Assembly (NCBI GenBank): GCA_036874045.1
Contig: JAZBRI010000010.1
Span: 144,001 to 208,000 of the forward strand
DNA: 64,000 nucleotides
DNA from: Cymodocea nodosa
Lineage: Eukaryota > Streptophyta > Magnoliopsida > Alismatales > Cymodoceaceae
Direction of reading: 5' to 3'
How positions within the stretch are numbered: position 1 is the first letter of the stretch; every line of letters begins with the position of its first letter. This document shows positions 11,406-25,459 of the stretch, one piece after another. The position numbers were made by a program, and so were the translations under genes. The notes below the pieces were generated by a model. It did no database searches. It saw only the letters and a program-made list of their open reading frames with translations, and was not told where the DNA came from.

Positions 11406-14400
11406 TCAACGATAGAGCAACATCATCGCATCGTATGTGAAACACGGGACAGACACCTCAGTACCTAACCTTTGGATATGATCCAAAATGATGAGCCTCG
11501 GACCAGGTGGGATACGAACTTCACTAAGAGCACTGTTGATACACCAAATAAGAAAATTCCCATTAGACATTTTCCATGTGCCAAAAATATGGTTTCCACA
11601 CTCCGTTAAAATCAAAAAGGTCTTCTTGCCTATCAGTAAGGAGTGGCAGAGTAGTATCACTAAGCATGCCCTTCTTGAAGTTCTTTGTGTAGCTTTCAAG
11701 ACCCAAGCTCGTCAGCATGCTTGTTGTCCGACTGTAGTATACATCTTCAGAGGGTTTAGAGGAGAACTTTTTACCAACCTGCACAACCAGCATACAAAGA
11801 TACACAAAAGTAATTAACAAGTTATGCTTACAAAGTGACCCCTATCTTTAATCTTAACACTATCAGAATTTTAATCTTGTCATGTGTTTCTTATGCCAAA
11901 TGAAAGGGTGATGATATACACTTTCTAGCTATGATTTACGGGAGCAACAAGGCAATGGTCTTTATGCATATCTAGGGAATGACAGACAAGTAGTAGGAGA
12001 TAAAAAGGAGGAACAAAATTCCTTTACTTAAAATAAAATTACCATGAAATGAAATGGGGCAACTAATTCAATGTTAATAAAGAATCTTGCCTATTGATAT
12101 TTTTCTTATAGAGACAAGCTTCTTAAGATAACTGGAAGTTCTGATGCATAGCATAATCACTTTATAATCAACTAAAGCATCAGTTTTTTAAAAATGTTTG
12201 AAATAGAATACAAGTACCTGACAAAAATGAATGCAGTGATGTATGACTCTTCAACGGTCAAATAAATAAAGATTGCTCGCCAGAAAATGACAGACTGTAG
12301 CATTCATCTGCTTACCTGGAAAAGTCCACCTTGAATGAGAGCAAAGAAAAGTCCCGAGGTGACTGCACCTAGTGCAGGATTAGAACCACCCATACCACTG
12401 ACAAGTGAAAACATTGCCCCAGAACCGAAAGCTGCTACCATACTGCAATAGCAAAACCATAAACAAATTTAACAACTACCACAAATGAAAAATGTATCCA
12501 ACTTAAAACTGATTACTCACATTTCAATACGGTGTTAGAACTAAAAAAGGATTTTCTAAACAAAAGTTCTTACACATCTACCTGATTCCAAAATAAAGAC
12601 ACTAGTAGGACTTAAAAAATATTACAAATAAGGGAGAATGTTAAAATAATTTTACATTAGAAAGTCAGATAAGACTTAGACATATACACACACATGTAAC
12701 AATAACAACAATAATCCAAATCATAATCATACTATGTAAGGTCGGCCACATAAATCCTCTTCTTCCAAATGCTTATTTTTATGGTCAAATGTTTGATTAA
12801 ATTACATAAATTTAAATATTTTTTCACAATTTCCATTCAAGTAATTTTAGATTTTTTTTTACTTTTTATACCAATTAATTATCTTCAACTAACTAGTGCA
12901 TTCTTTAGCCTCATAAAGACATGATTAAATCACTTAAATTAATTTTTTCTTATCTTATCTTTGATAGGTATAACTCATAGTATTGCACTCATCCATTTAA
13001 ACATACACATCTCACAACACTTTTTACATATGATCATGTATTATAACTTAGTATTTTTGAACTAAGTAAATAGCAATTTTATAGAATTTTTCTTTTAATT
13101 TTAAATATAATTTTCTATTACATAATACTCCAGAAGCATTTTTCTACTTCATCCATTTTTACTTTAATTCTATAAATAACTTATATAATTTCACTTTTAC
13201 TACCTACTTATCATAAATCCTAAGTATTTAAAAGTCTTACTTTTATGAATCTTATGGTTATCTAAGTATATACCTTCATCATTATTCTAATTTTCATTGA
13301 ATCTACATTCTATACATTTAGTTTTTGACTTAATCTAAATCATTTGAACTTTAAAGTATCTCTCAATAATTCTAATTTACAGATAATCTCTTACTTCCGT
13401 CAACTAAAACTATTTTATTATCCTGAGTATTTCTCCTTCAATTTTCTTAATTATTTCATTCATAACTAAGACAAATACATATAAACTTAAAGAAAGCTCT
13501 TAGTGTAAACCTATGTCTATTAAAAATTCTCTAGATTTTCCTCTTATAGTTTTAACACCAATAACTATTCTTTCATACATGTCATTTATAATATCAATAT
13601 ATCCAATAAGTACTTCTTTCCTAAAACCCACCTCATTATGTTTCTAAAGTACTTTATAGTAAGCCTTTTCTAAATCAATGAAAGCCATATGGAGACTCTT
13701 TTTCTTAACTCTAAAATTATCTATTAATTGTTTAAGTAACTGAATAACTTCAATTGTTGGACTACTCAATATAAACCCAAATTGATTGTCTGTGATTTTA
13801 ATTACATGTTTTAGTCTTTACTCAATTACTTTCTGTATAATTTCATAATATGACTCATTAACTTAATACTATAATAATTATTGCAATTCTGTACATCTCT
13901 CTTATTTTTAAATACAAGTATTAAAGAACTTCTTCTCTGTTTATTTGGCATATTCCCTGCCTTTCAAATTATATTAAAAAATTTAGTTAACCACGTAATA
14001 TCTACTTCACCTATATATTTCCACACTTCAATAGACATACCATCTAATTCAATAGTTTTCCTACATTTCAATTTTTTTTAATGACTTCTTCTACCTCCAA
14101 ACTACTAGTTCTAAAATAACTATAATTTATATACTTTGTACTACTACTCAAATTTTGCATGTAAGATTTTCCATGATAGATTCATCAAAAATTTTACTAA
14201 AATACATATGCTATCTATCCTTTATTTCATTTTCTTTTACTATAACTCTACCATAGTTGTCTTTAAGACAAATAAGTCTCCAGATTTTCTTTCTCTAGCC
14301 TTAGTCATTTTATATATTCTATTTTCTCCTTGTTTTGTATTCAAATTATTATATAATTTCTTATAGACAATATTTTTAACTTCACTAACAATTTTCTTAG

Positions 14401-17400
14401 CATTTCTTTTTGCTAACTTATGATTCTCTAAATTTTCTTCATATCCACATTTATAATAGGTTTTATAATATTCTTTTTACTTTTATTATATTTTTGTACC
14501 TATTCATTTCACCACCAACTTTTTTTACCCAATAGAGTTACCCCATAAGACTCTCCTAAAATTTCCCTAACAATCTTTGTATATTACATGTCTTGTAATT
14601 TTATTATTTTTTGGATGTATTTGTTGTAACTATTTCTTCAGCATGTCTATTGTTTTTTTAATCATTTTTCATCTTCATATTATTTTTATATGCAAACATC
14701 AATCATATTTTCTATGCTCCATTTCTTATGCATTAGTGCATCTTCAATTTTAAGTTTTTCCTTATTTTTTATATGTATTTGACAAAGATGATAACAAAGC
14801 AGTATTCCTTTATCTACTTAGTTTTTCTCAGTTTTTCTTTTTATTGATAATCAGGTTGTCAATACTTTATTATATGCAAAATATGTTTAGTATTATTATT
14901 TTTATTAGTTTAGTGTCACAAATAAGGTTTTTGTTTTACAAATTAAGAAATTATTCAAATAATTTGGTATTACAATATACTTAAGATGTTCAGAATATAT
15001 TGTTTTATTCATTTATTAACTTTTATATTATAATTAAATTATTCATCTTTTTATCTGATACACATGTAATTTATGTATTTGGTATTACTATTTATAGTGT
15101 CACAATTTATGTTAAACAAATTTAGAGTGGTCATTTCATTATTATGTAATACTAAATTAGTAATACCAAGTCAACAACTTAAACTATGATTATTGTTATT
15201 GTATTACTAATACTAAACAAAACTTTAAAAAATGATTACTATTGATGCCATAATATTAAATCTGTATAAAGTACTAAAAATCTTTTAAAACAATTTGTAA
15301 TACAATTGAAAATTAGTAAAATATTATGTATTGTACATTCTTTGTAATATATTATTTGTAATACAAATCAATATTTGTAATAATGTCAGTTAAAATAATT
15401 TCTAAATTATGGAATATTGGCTCAAAACAATACTGGATTAATATAACGTTCATTTGGAAGGAGTGGAGGTAACTCCAAGTTTGAGCTCTACCACTATAAA
15501 TTTCATATGTTATTGTAGTTTGTGTAACATTGATTTCTCATTTGCATTAGCATTTGAAATCTATATTGCATATTTACTGTAAATTTGTTTAATTATCATT
15601 ATAATTTCCTGTTTACCCTTCTTCTAGTGAAGTTAATCAATCCTAATAATTTTAAAGAGTCAACTGAACTTCAGATGGCAAAGAAGTTCGAACTTCAACT
15701 TTTGTCTCTTGTCAATCTGTAAGGAAACTAGTTATGGTTGCCGCAGATCCTTTTTGTTACAACTTTTTAGGTTTTACTTCATAATTGATTATATTTCTTT
15801 TGTTTCTTCTAGTGGGCTTCTCACTTGAAGCTTGTAGGGAATATTTGTTTTTGCTTTTAGATGCCTATGGTTTGTGTAGGCCCCTCGATTTTACAAGTTT
15901 TAATATATTGACTTTTGTTGCTGATCAAAAAGAACAATGCTTTGACATTAAAATAACCTTCCTATTCAAGCTGCAATTATAAATAAAAATAATTGAAATT
16001 CAAAATCAGAAATTGAATCATATTAAAAAAAATGCTAAAAAGGAAATAAGTCAAATTGTAAATCACATTTCTCAAAATGATTCCAAAATCTATTGTAACT
16101 GAATGAATTAATTTTAAAAATGAATCTTCATAAGTAAAAACCAGGAAAAGAAAGTTGATCTCACTTGAGATTCTAACTAAAAAAAGTTCCGAAAATAACC
16201 ATAATTTGCAAACCAATGGACTAGTAAAACTGCTATCATCATAAAAAAATAATATTTATTAAATCAAATTGGTAGCCACAAATATATTATGATTGTAAAA
16301 ATGGGGTTGGTTTCAAGAACCAAACAGAAAATAATATTTGGATATAGGAAGAAAGTTAGCAACATGGAAAGAGGAAAATGTTTGGGGTTAGGGTTAGGAA
16401 CATAAAACAAAAAGATCTCTTCACTTATAATCAATTGAAGCATTGAACATATCAACAAGTATATCATCTTTTCTTTTGAAGCAAGTATAAATATCTTTCC
16501 AAATCAAAAGAAAGTAAACCATGTGGATAACTATAAATAACCACCCTACGTCTACATTGTTTCTTATCCTACATGTACATTCTAATTAGGCTCTCATTTC
16601 CTCTCACATATCTGTGTCTTTTTCAAAATGAGTGTGCTGAACTCCTCCCCTGTTGAGATCTCTCTCATAACAAATGTATATTTCCTCCTGTGGATGCAGT
16701 GACACAGGCTTGAATTTCCTTTCTAATAAAAAGGAATGAAGATGGAGGTGTATTTACAACTGCCAAGTGCAAAATGGATTTGAAGCTTGAAGGTATTTGA
16801 TGAATTTACTAAATGAAATACAGATGTGTATTTACTGATTTTCTTTTTTTTTGTGATTTATTTGGGACCTAAGAATATTATGATTTATTTAGAGCTAGGG
16901 TTTATGACAAAGGTTGGTTTATAATTTCATCATAAGAGTTAAAGTTTCTAAATTGGGTTATAGACTAAGGGATGCAATAGTGAACATATTAAAGACTGAT
17001 GTCTCATTTTGTGAAGGCCTGCCAAGAAATGGACATACAAGACAATGAGAAATTTTTTAGTATTTAGGCAAAAAAATCCAGAAAAGTTGTAAGAATTGCC
17101 AAACTTGGAAATTAGGTACATTTAAGCTATCTCCAAGGCAGATTAAACATAAATGTAAAAGGGGCACACGTGAGATCATAGCATCATGTAGAGAAGTATG
17201 AGTTAATAAATTGTTGCCAAAAAAACAACATTCGGTAAAAAAAAATCATGGAAAAGGGAGATTCATATTAGGTGGTGCTTGGATGTAGTTGAATATTCTC
17301 ATGCTTTAATTGGAGCTACAAATCCATTTAAGCTATAAATGGTCTTAAAAAAGTCTATTTTCCAACAATATTTGGATGCACAAAATGGCTTAGGTAAAGC

Positions 17401-18272
17401 TTTCAAAACATAGACAGACAGATACGTGGTAAAAAAGAGATTGCCGCAGCTATTCTTTCAGCAATACAAAAACAGAACTATTTACTTTGTGCTGGATCTG
17501 TATACCTAAATAATCTGGATATAGAAATAACAAAATATATACATCAACAGTTTACAAGGAGCCTTTTCATGATATTTTAAGGTTTGAAAAGGGCAATCAC
17601 AGTGTTATGTGTAACGCATCCCTTCTTAGTCTTATGAAAATAAATAAATTACAACAGAAAGCAAGAGGAAATGTACTCACCTACCTTGGACGTCCTCAAC
17701 ACCTCTAATTCTTTTCATGGCACAAGATATGCCAGCATTAACACCAGTCATAACAGCAAAATTACGAGCTTGTACAATAGGACCTCCTGCAAGAGACTGT
17801 TCGCCTATATTGTGAACTCGCGATATTATGATAACAAAACGTAAATTAAAGAGTCAACTGATAAATGGTGCGGCCATGTTAATATTTCGCAAGAAGAAGA
17901 AGAAAGAAACGGTCTAGCACACATGAGACGTACAATTACATAAAGAGAGAAAGAAAGAGATATGAAGACATGACCAAGAATGGCTGATATACGTACTTGG
18001 GACTGTTGGAAGGCGGCCGTGACATCAGGGTTCGACTGAGCGGAGGGGGGTGGAACGATGCCAGGGGAGGCAGAAGAGGCGTCGCTGGTGAGGGATCCCA
18101 TGAAGGCACCCATGATGGCACCCTGAGCGGCGCTGGTGAAGGTGACGATGGCTGCCTCGACAGGCAGGGACTGCTTGGCCAGCCAGGTCTTGAAGGAGGC
18201 GTCGAGGGCCCTAAGCCGCTCCTGCACCTCAACAAGCGGGTTTGAATTGGTCGTACTCTTCGCCGCCGCCAT
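11406..18272 (-). CDS. HP30: HP30-type Tim17/22/23 family protein (plastid inner-envelope import)
   Basis: A Tim17/Tim22/Tim23-domain protein resembling Arabidopsis HP30/HP30-2. That protein sits in the chloroplast inner envelope and helps import proteins lacking cleavable transit peptides. Exons are 18272-17997, 17796-17681, 12442-12316, 11778-11630 and 11532-11406; phases join without gaps to give 264 residues, the family size. The N-terminus is MAAAKSTTNSNPLVEVQERL, with WLAKQSLPVEAAIVT near residue 35. Glycine-rich membrane segments follow (AAQGAIMGAFMGSL; GGPIVQARNFAVMTGVNAGI; MVAAFGSGAMFSLVSGMGG). The C-terminal part carries YYSRTTSMLTSLGLESYTKNFKKG and LSEVRIPPGPRLIILDHIQR, a SAM-like region in the family. 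The last 17 or so residues differ from the usual end. Intron 4 (11629-11533) appears to use a GC donor (GATAG/GCAAGA). Intron 2 is 5.2 kb and contains a LINE remnant. Confidence 0.9.
12700..14700 (-). mobile_element. Degraded LINE (reverse transcriptase remnant) in HP30 intron 2
   Basis: Read on the minus strand, 14,500 to 13,200 gives decayed non-LTR reverse transcriptase sequence. Near 13,800-13,700 it shows ITDNQFGFI, then a leucine-rich stretch to KKKSLHMAFIDLEKAY. Around 13,600 it shows YIDIINDMYERIVIGVKT, and further on GKSREFLIDIGLH. These match the common plant LINE RT blocks (NQFGFMPGRS; FIDLEKAYDRVP; QGSALSPYLFALV). The 3' part keeps a ggtcggccacata motif near 12740 and a TTG/TTA-rich tail near 12700. 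Stops and frame changes are abundant, so it is long dead. A relative lies at 38,070-38,416. Confidence 0.7.
14700..17640. other. Rest of HP30 intron 2, AT-rich
   Basis: No recognisable coding sequence. The strongly AT-rich part at 14,850-15,420 has repeated TTACAAATTA and TAATAC phrases, which look like a decayed repeat. The part at 15,430-17,640 has no structure I can name. Confidence 0.4.
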
Positions 18273-18459
18273 CTACCTTGAATCAATCGAGCACCTACAC
18301 CTCGGCGGTCGCCCTGGTTCGGCTGCTGCTGCTGCTCTAATGGAAAAAAAAACAGAAGGTAACGAAACGAAAATGGATAAAGAACAAAGATTCGTCGTGG
18401 AAGGTAAATAAAAAGGACAGAAAAAGGGCGTAATCGGGTCGGCACTGCTTCATCTGGTC

Positions 18460-19670
18460 AAATCCGATTGTCGACTATTCAGACGGTATCGACTGCGGTT
18501 GGTCCATGTTTTCTAATCGGTTATATTCCGTAAATGTTACACACAAGTCCTTATATTTTAATTTAATTTATTTTAAAATATTTATTTTTTAAAACAAGTT
18601 TTTAATTTGAAAAAATTGTTTTTTATTCTTATCTTTTTCAATTTTATTTAGCAAAAAGTTCTTAAAATTTCTAAACTTACATTGAACGCCACCCTCCTCT
18701 CATGAAATGATCGTTGCATACATCATCGTCGCCATCTTTAAAGAATTTAAAAAGAAAATTTGAAGTTTGAACGAAAGTCACAATCAAAATAAAAATGGTG
18801 GGTGACGAAACCATGGAGGAGGAGAGGGCATTTTACAGTGCTTGTGAAATAAATATCCTGATGTGAAGAAATTTAATATAATAGATTGGTAAATAAAATA
18901 AAATATGACATTTTTTATTTTATTTTTATGGCTGAAGATCTATTAATTATTTTAATTTATTTTATAGCATATGAATAAACTTTTAACATTAATGATAATA
19001 TATTAAATGAAAAATATTTAGGTTAAAAGCAAATATTTTAGAAACTTTAATATACGTTAAAAATTGAGAACTTATTAACCATCATACTTAACAAAAACAA
19101 GATAATTAGATGGATAACTTGACAAGCACGAGTATTGGAGCAAACAAAGAAGAAGCAATTAACTTTTTCACTTTTATTTTTGTAATAATGCAATTTTTTC
19201 TTTATTATATTTTTTTCCTTTTCTTTTCCTTTAAATCACAGTACTGCTCCAAACAAACGTTACTGCATGATAGACTTTTCTTCATGGAAGATTTCAAATG
19301 GGACCTAGATTTTCTGGGTAATTAGTATATAAATGATGACCAGGTTATGTCAATTATTGCAACAAGAGGAATTTCAAATGTTCTTTCTATATACATGGAC
19401 AGCAGTGATGTCAAGTATACATCAAGCATGACTAATGAACAACAAACAAATAGCAGAGGAAGAGGAAGAGGAAGAGGAAGAGGAAGCTCGTATTGTGAAG
19501 GTGTGAGGGTAGTATATATACAGTTTCAAGTAAGCAGTATCCATCTGATCTATATTTTTCTATACAAAAAATTACTATACCTATCCTTTCAAATAATAAG
19601 AAAGAATGTGCCATGCGGTTGTGACCGTAACCTCCAATCATCTCACACGCCTCTGCTTGCCATGCATGAT
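18460..19670. other. Intergenic between CLPD 3' end and HP30 promoter
   Basis: AT-rich sequence upstream of HP30 and downstream of CLPD. The only clear feature is an (AGAGGA)n microsatellite of about five units at 19455-19486. Confidence 0.5.
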
Positions 19671-19678
19671 TCAGCAAC

Positions 19679-22600
19679 TCAGGTGGATGCTGTGCAGCTG
19701 TGGGTGACAAAGGGGTTTCCAGTCCCATCCACATCTAGCACCACCTTGTCGCCCTCCTCGTAGTCCTCGGCAAGTAGAGCCTCGCTCACAACGTCTTCTA
19801 TGATGCTGGTCACAGCCCTCCTCAGAGGCCGGGCACCATAACTTCTGTCAAAACCTTGCTCACAAACCAGATTCATGATTGCTTCAGACACCTCCAGCTG
19901 GATGCCCTTGCTCATGAGCCTGTCTTTTACTTCTTCCAACATTATGTTCAGAATTTGCAACATCTGCAGTATCATATGTAGGAAACACAAGAGAGAAAAT
20001 TACCGGCCGATGATTGGTCAATCACCAGCAACAATTCAACGCTCTGAATAAATAAGATAGATCAATTTCCAATTACTATGAACAAAATTTGATCAATCCC
20101 CAGTTTTTTTAAAAAAAAAAACTACAAGAAAATCGGGCAGAGAACGAGCACCAAAAGTTTCAAATCGCTGTCTATTTAATTCACAAACCTGTGTTTTCTC
20201 AAGTGGACGGAACACGACCATCTCGTCCAAACGGTTGAGAAACTCGGGACGAAAATATGCCTTCAACTCCTCCGTCACAAGTTCCTTCATTACTGTATAC
20301 GAGCTTGATTCATTGTCATCCGAGAGCATGAAACCAATGCTTCGTCTACCCTTGGATATCGCAGCAGATCCCACATTGGATGTCATTACAATCAATGTAT
20401 TCTTGAATGATACCCTTCTTCCCTGTGGACAAAAGATTTGCAGAGGTTTCATCAGTACCATCAATGCTTACGGCCTATAAGGATGCATGACAGCTTTAAA
20501 TAACTAGGGTGATAACAATCATACAATGTCGACATTGAATTTGATGTCATTTTGTCATGTAAAAACCCAAGACATGCTCACCCACATGTGTCGACGTTTA
20601 GTTCCATAATCCAAATCAATAAAAGCCAAAATGTTCAAATATTACAGTGATCTTAGAATTTCCGAGAAGATTTATTGACCTCAATTCAATGAATAATGAG
20701 AATAAACCCATAAGCTTAATGCATGTGATACCTCAAGCTTAAGCTATAGAATACACATTGATAGCCGATGCTTAAAGTATGTGATCCACAGAGCAATGGT
20801 TTGACATCAGGGTTTCTTATAATTATGGATGCAATAAATTTTAACATCACTTGATTTTTTATTTTAGAGATATTTTCATTGGGCATCAATTACACTAGAT
20901 GATATTATGGATGGAATAGAAAAAACTGTGTACCAGTCTGTAATTAGCTTGTGTGGGTCAGAGTACCAACACAAACTGATAGAGAGACAACACACCTGGG
21001 AGTCCGTAAGATGGCCATCTTCAAGAACCTGGAGGAGGATGTTGAATATATCAGGGTGAGCTTTCTCTATTTCATCAAGTAATACAATTGAGAATGGTCT
21101 TCTTCTGACTGCTTCGGTTAATGTGCCACCCTCTCCATATCCAACATAACCTGGAGGAGACCCAATTAACTTGCTTACTGTATGCCGCTCCATGTACTCA
21201 CTCATATCTAGTCTTAGCATTGCTGTCTCCTGTTGTATATAAGATGGCAAAATGGAGTTAGCTAGTAGTATCGGAAGTAAAGCACAATATCTTCATTGTA
21301 AATACAAAGAGAACAAAATTTGGCATGTGCAGTACAGTGCTGCATTTCTTTAAAAGATATACACAAATAAAGCCAAAAAAAGAAAATTGGCAACTACTAC
21401 TAAATTTTCAAAATTCTTTGAGATAGAGTGTTAGAATAATCCCACATGATAAAGAAAAACTTCTTTACTCATAACTAATTCATTTTAAATTAGATGTCCA
21501 CATTTCATCAATGATATAAGGACAAAAACATCCTAATAAGTCAATATTTATCTATCCAATAAAAAATACTTAGAAGACCTAAATAAGGTTGCAAGTGAAG
21601 GTGAGTATTGAAGTGCTCCCACATAGATTAAATATAAAATAAACTACAAATTAATATAAAGAAGAATCCCTTCACATATAGTCAATTGATTTTAAATTGA
21701 ATGTCCACATTTCATCAGAGAGAGAGAGAGAGAGATACCGATCCAAAGTAGCATGCAGCTAAAGCCTTGGTCAGTTCAGTTTTACCAACTCCGGTTGGAC
21801 CACAGAAAAGCATAGATGCAATGGGTCTATCAGGATCCTTCAGTCCAACACGAGACCTTTTCACTGCCCGAGCAATGGCGCTTACAGCATCATCTTGACC
21901 AATGACACGGCCCTTAAGTTGCTTATCAAGCTCAATTAGAAGCTTTGTTTCATCTGCATTAAGCTGCTGAACAGGAACACCCGACCACAGTGAAGCTACA
22001 GTAGCAATGTCCTCTGGACCCACAGTAACAAGTCTGGAAAAATAAAAATTAGTATTACATCAAAATAAATCAATTAAAATTATGAATGCTAGGTGTTAAT
22101 CTCATCGTTGGTGTTAGAAGCATGATGTCATACTCGTCATCTATAGAATAAGAGGGTTCTGGGACTACTCCAACTTCACTTCCTATTATTGCAGGACCTT
22201 CACCTTTGGCATTATCCATTGCATTCTGTAATATCAAGAAAGAAAATGGATGAATCATGCATAACACTGCCATCTAATGCCATAAAAGCAAAACTAAGAA
22301 ACTGAGCAACATGGCGGACCAGTTCATGCATTGTTTGGACAGCTCTGATCTCTTTCCAGTATTCATCTGGTGATCGAGAAAGTATAGAGATCTGCTGCTC
22401 TTTCTTTCTCTTGTATGCATAAATACAGGCCCTACTTCCTGCTTCGTCAACAAGATCAATAGCTTTATCAGGAAGATGTCTGTCAGGAATGTATCTGGAT
22501 GAGAGATAGACAGCTGCATTTAATGCTTCTAAGGAGAATCTGCACTTGTGATGAGACTCATACTTCTCACGCAGGCCCAACAATATTTGCATTGTGTCCT

Positions 22601-24324
22601 CCTACAGAATAAAAGCTGAAATGAAATGAATCGTTCGTAGAGGGAATGAAGCTACGGAACTCAATGAACAATAATAGTACCTGGCTAGGTTCATTTATGA
22701 GCACAGGCTGAAAACGGCGAGCTAACGCTTTGTCCTTCTCAAAATGTGTCCTATGTTCGTCTGTAGTTGTTGATGCAATACACTGTCACCAAAATGGTAG
22801 GTATTAGCAAAATGTACTAAATGAATCAAGGATTTAAGCAATAGAATCTACATTTTTAAGTTAAAGTCCAATATGACAAGTATTTATCTGTGAGTACAAT
22901 GATACAATCCAATCTGTTTAGTAGAAAGATAGGCATATCCCAGCATAACAAAGATGTAATTCTACTGTCTACATTCATTGGATCAAGGACATAGCACAAC
23001 CAAATCTGAAAGCCTCAGTTCTAGACAAATCAACATTATAAAAAAGGTGGAGCCCACTACAACTAAGCATATTCCCGATTTCAAATTTCAGCATAAAAAA
23101 GGAATGACAGCAAAAGAAAGGTAGTGGAAAATCCATAGCGAACAAAATTGTCAACCCCAATTGAACAAGATTTACCCTAAACAGAGGTTTATGCCCAATC
23201 CAAAATTTTTATGGAGCAATGACCATTTCAGAGGACAGATACAAAATATCTGCTGACCACTTAATCATTAATCATATCATTTCGGAGATTCTGATGCTCG
23301 AATTAATTTGATGTCACAAAAATAATTCACCGCTGATCCTTGGGAATTTGATGCTTGCAAAGCTGTCCCAAATTCTCCTAAAAATATGTACTCAAAGACA
23401 CAAAGCTTTCAGAAAGACTAGACTTCTTCTCAAACAAGTACGTCCACTAAATGGAATGATGTTACGATTTTCTACACATGAGTGTTTAATATCCATCATG
23501 AAATAAAATTATGTCAATAAAAATAACCTGCAATTCACCCCTGCCTAGGGCTGGCTTCAGTAAATTAGCAATGTCCAGACCCGATCCTTTATTTCCTCTC
23601 CCAACAGTACCAGATCCGATAAGTGTATGAACCTCATCAATAAATATAATAATATTACCTGCATTTAGCTCAGATGTGTTAGTCTGTTAGATCTGAGAAT
23701 GAAAAGTACGTAATTTAAAAAAATCATTGTAATATGCATTCTGACCTGCTTTCTTCACTTCACTGATCAGGCCTATCACCCTTGATTCTAGCTCTCCTCT
23801 TTCCTTAGCACCAGCCATTAGTAAACCAATATCCAAAGCCATGATGCGTTTTTCCTGATGAGATCATTGGAGGGATGGATTATTGGATTGTCTTAGAATC
23901 AAACACCCAATAAAAGTGTATAAAAAAAATGTATTTACAGTAAGGAAGAGAAATGGAAAAAACAAATGCAAGACGAGGATGCATCAATTTTGGAAAGAAA
24001 ACAACTAACCGATAGAAAGCTTGGAATCTCTCCATGAGCAATACGAATGGCCAAGCCTTCTGCAATTGCGGTTTTCCCTACTCCAGGTTCACCCAACAGA
24101 ATCGGGTTGTTCTTTGTTCTGCGACAAAGAATTTGAACAACTCGTTGAACTTCAGTATCCCGGCCAACTATGGGGTCAATGCGTTCATCAGTTGCACGAG
24201 CAGTGAGATCCACACAGAACTGTGCCAAGGGACTTTTATCTGGAAATAGCGTAATAAATCAGTCAGGTTTTGAGAGAACACAAACAAAAGAATAACAACT
24301 GCACTTTAAATGAATGGTAGGTGC

Positions 24325-24356
<32 letters not shown>

Positions 24357-25459
24357 GGTAACTAATCAGATACCATTTTGTCGATGGGAAGATCGTGTTG
24401 CAAGAGATTTTCCAGCAGCAGAAAACTTCTCACGAATCTTTCGAGAAGTGGTTGGTGCAGCAGCTGTTTCTCTGGCATCCTTGGCAAGCTCTCCTTGAAG
24501 TCTGGAAAGCGCAACAGATGCTAGATGATTGGCGTCCGCTCCCAGGCTACAAAGACGACGCACTTCGATTAGATTACCCCAGAGCAAAAACTAAAGCCAA
24601 GGTAAGCGTAGGAAACAATTTGTTGTTGAAACCTACACGTTACCGAATAGTTGAATTTGTCACCGACAAAATGAACTGGAGGAAAACTAATGATAAACAT
24701 TCGAAATGGTATGAAGCGTGAATTAGATACAAGAGAAAGAGCAAACTGGGTGAAGGCAGTCGCATTGGATTTAAAGGGGAAGGAGAGGTGGTACCTCTTG
24801 ATAAGCTGTCCTATGGTGCCGACGGTGAGGAGACCGATGGCGATGTGCTCGGGGGCGATGAAGTTGCAGCCCATGGTCACGGAGTAGTCGACGGCAGCCT
24901 CGAAGACACGCTTGCTGCTGTCGGAGAAGGGGACGTCAGTGGCGGGGCCGTCCAAGGGGCGGTTTCCGTGGCCAGGGGTGGTGGAGGCGTCGCCATCGCC
25001 GTCGTTCCTCCTGACAGCGTCCCTGGCGCGGTCGATGGTTATCCCGGAGCCGAGGAATCCATCGGGGGAGCTGTCCTCGGCGATGAGGCCGAGGAGCAGG
25101 TGCTGGGTGGAGACCATGTCCTTGCCCAAGGCCCTGGCCTCCTTCTGGGAGAAGATGACTGCCTTGATGGCCCTCTCCGTAAATCGCTCGAACACGGCGG
25201 AGATGCATGGTCGAGCGCGGGTGTTGTTCGTCCTTCTCCTCCTCCTCCTCCTCGTTCCTTTGGCGGTAGTGCGGAGGATGTGGTTGACGGAGAGTGGGTT
25301 GTTGGGGACGAGTGTGGACGAGCGGAGAGTGGAGGCGGGGGCGGAGGGTCTGATGATCCGGAGGGACGATGAAAACACCGGTGGACGCCGGCAGGGGCGG
25401 GAAGAGGAGGTGGAGGAGACGAGCGCAGCGTGCCGATGGATCGCCACGACCGCCATCAT
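19679..25459 (-). CDS. CLPD: CLPD (ERD1-like), plastid Hsp100/Clp ATPase
   Basis: A stromal class I Clp chaperone that unfolds proteins for ClpP; in Arabidopsis ERD1 is induced by dehydration and senescence. Twelve exons are read on the minus strand: 25459-24795, 24546-24374, 24239-24010, 23854-23746, 23658-23528, 22782-22681, 22601-22320, 22225-22134, 22033-21739, 21229-20996, 20422-20189 and 19963-19679. All are GT-AG and in phase, giving 943 residues against about 945 for ERD1. A Ser/Arg-rich transit peptide fills about the first 85 residues. The Clp N-domain begins [17 protein letters not shown] (89 on). D1 has Walker A GEPGVGKT (329-336) and Walker [10 protein letters not shown] (395-403). 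D2 has Walker A GPTGVGKT (673-680), the signature [12 protein letters not shown] (712-723) and Walker [11 protein letters not shown] (742-751). The N-domain and the divergent middle region favour ClpD over ClpC. Start chosen at [10 protein letters not shown]; a second ATG follows at once. Confidence 0.94.
21424..21717. repeat. Pair of related ~45-base segments in CLPD intron 9
   Basis: The phrase ttttaaattagatgtccaca at about 21483 recurs as ttttaaattgaatgtccaca at about 21691. Each is followed by tttcatca and preceded by a CTTCT/CCCTTCA-like stretch. Each copy lies downstream of a tcccacat motif. They may be two decayed LTR-type ends. Confidence 0.5.
21719..21735. repeat. (GA)n run beside the CLPD intron 9 donor
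   Basis: A short (AG)n tract lies just inside intron 9, two bases from the GTAT donor that follows exon 9. On the sense strand it is a (CT)n run right after the splice site. Confidence 0.8.
24325..24356. repeat. (AGT)n microsatellite in CLPD intron 2
   Basis: About eleven AGT units in a row, within the short intron between exons 2 and 3. Likely length-variable. Confidence 0.9.

Noticed and set aside
8170-25459. Operon-like arrangement of the three plastid genes
   Set aside because: Each gene has its own upstream region of about 1 kb or more, and plant nuclear genes are transcribed singly.
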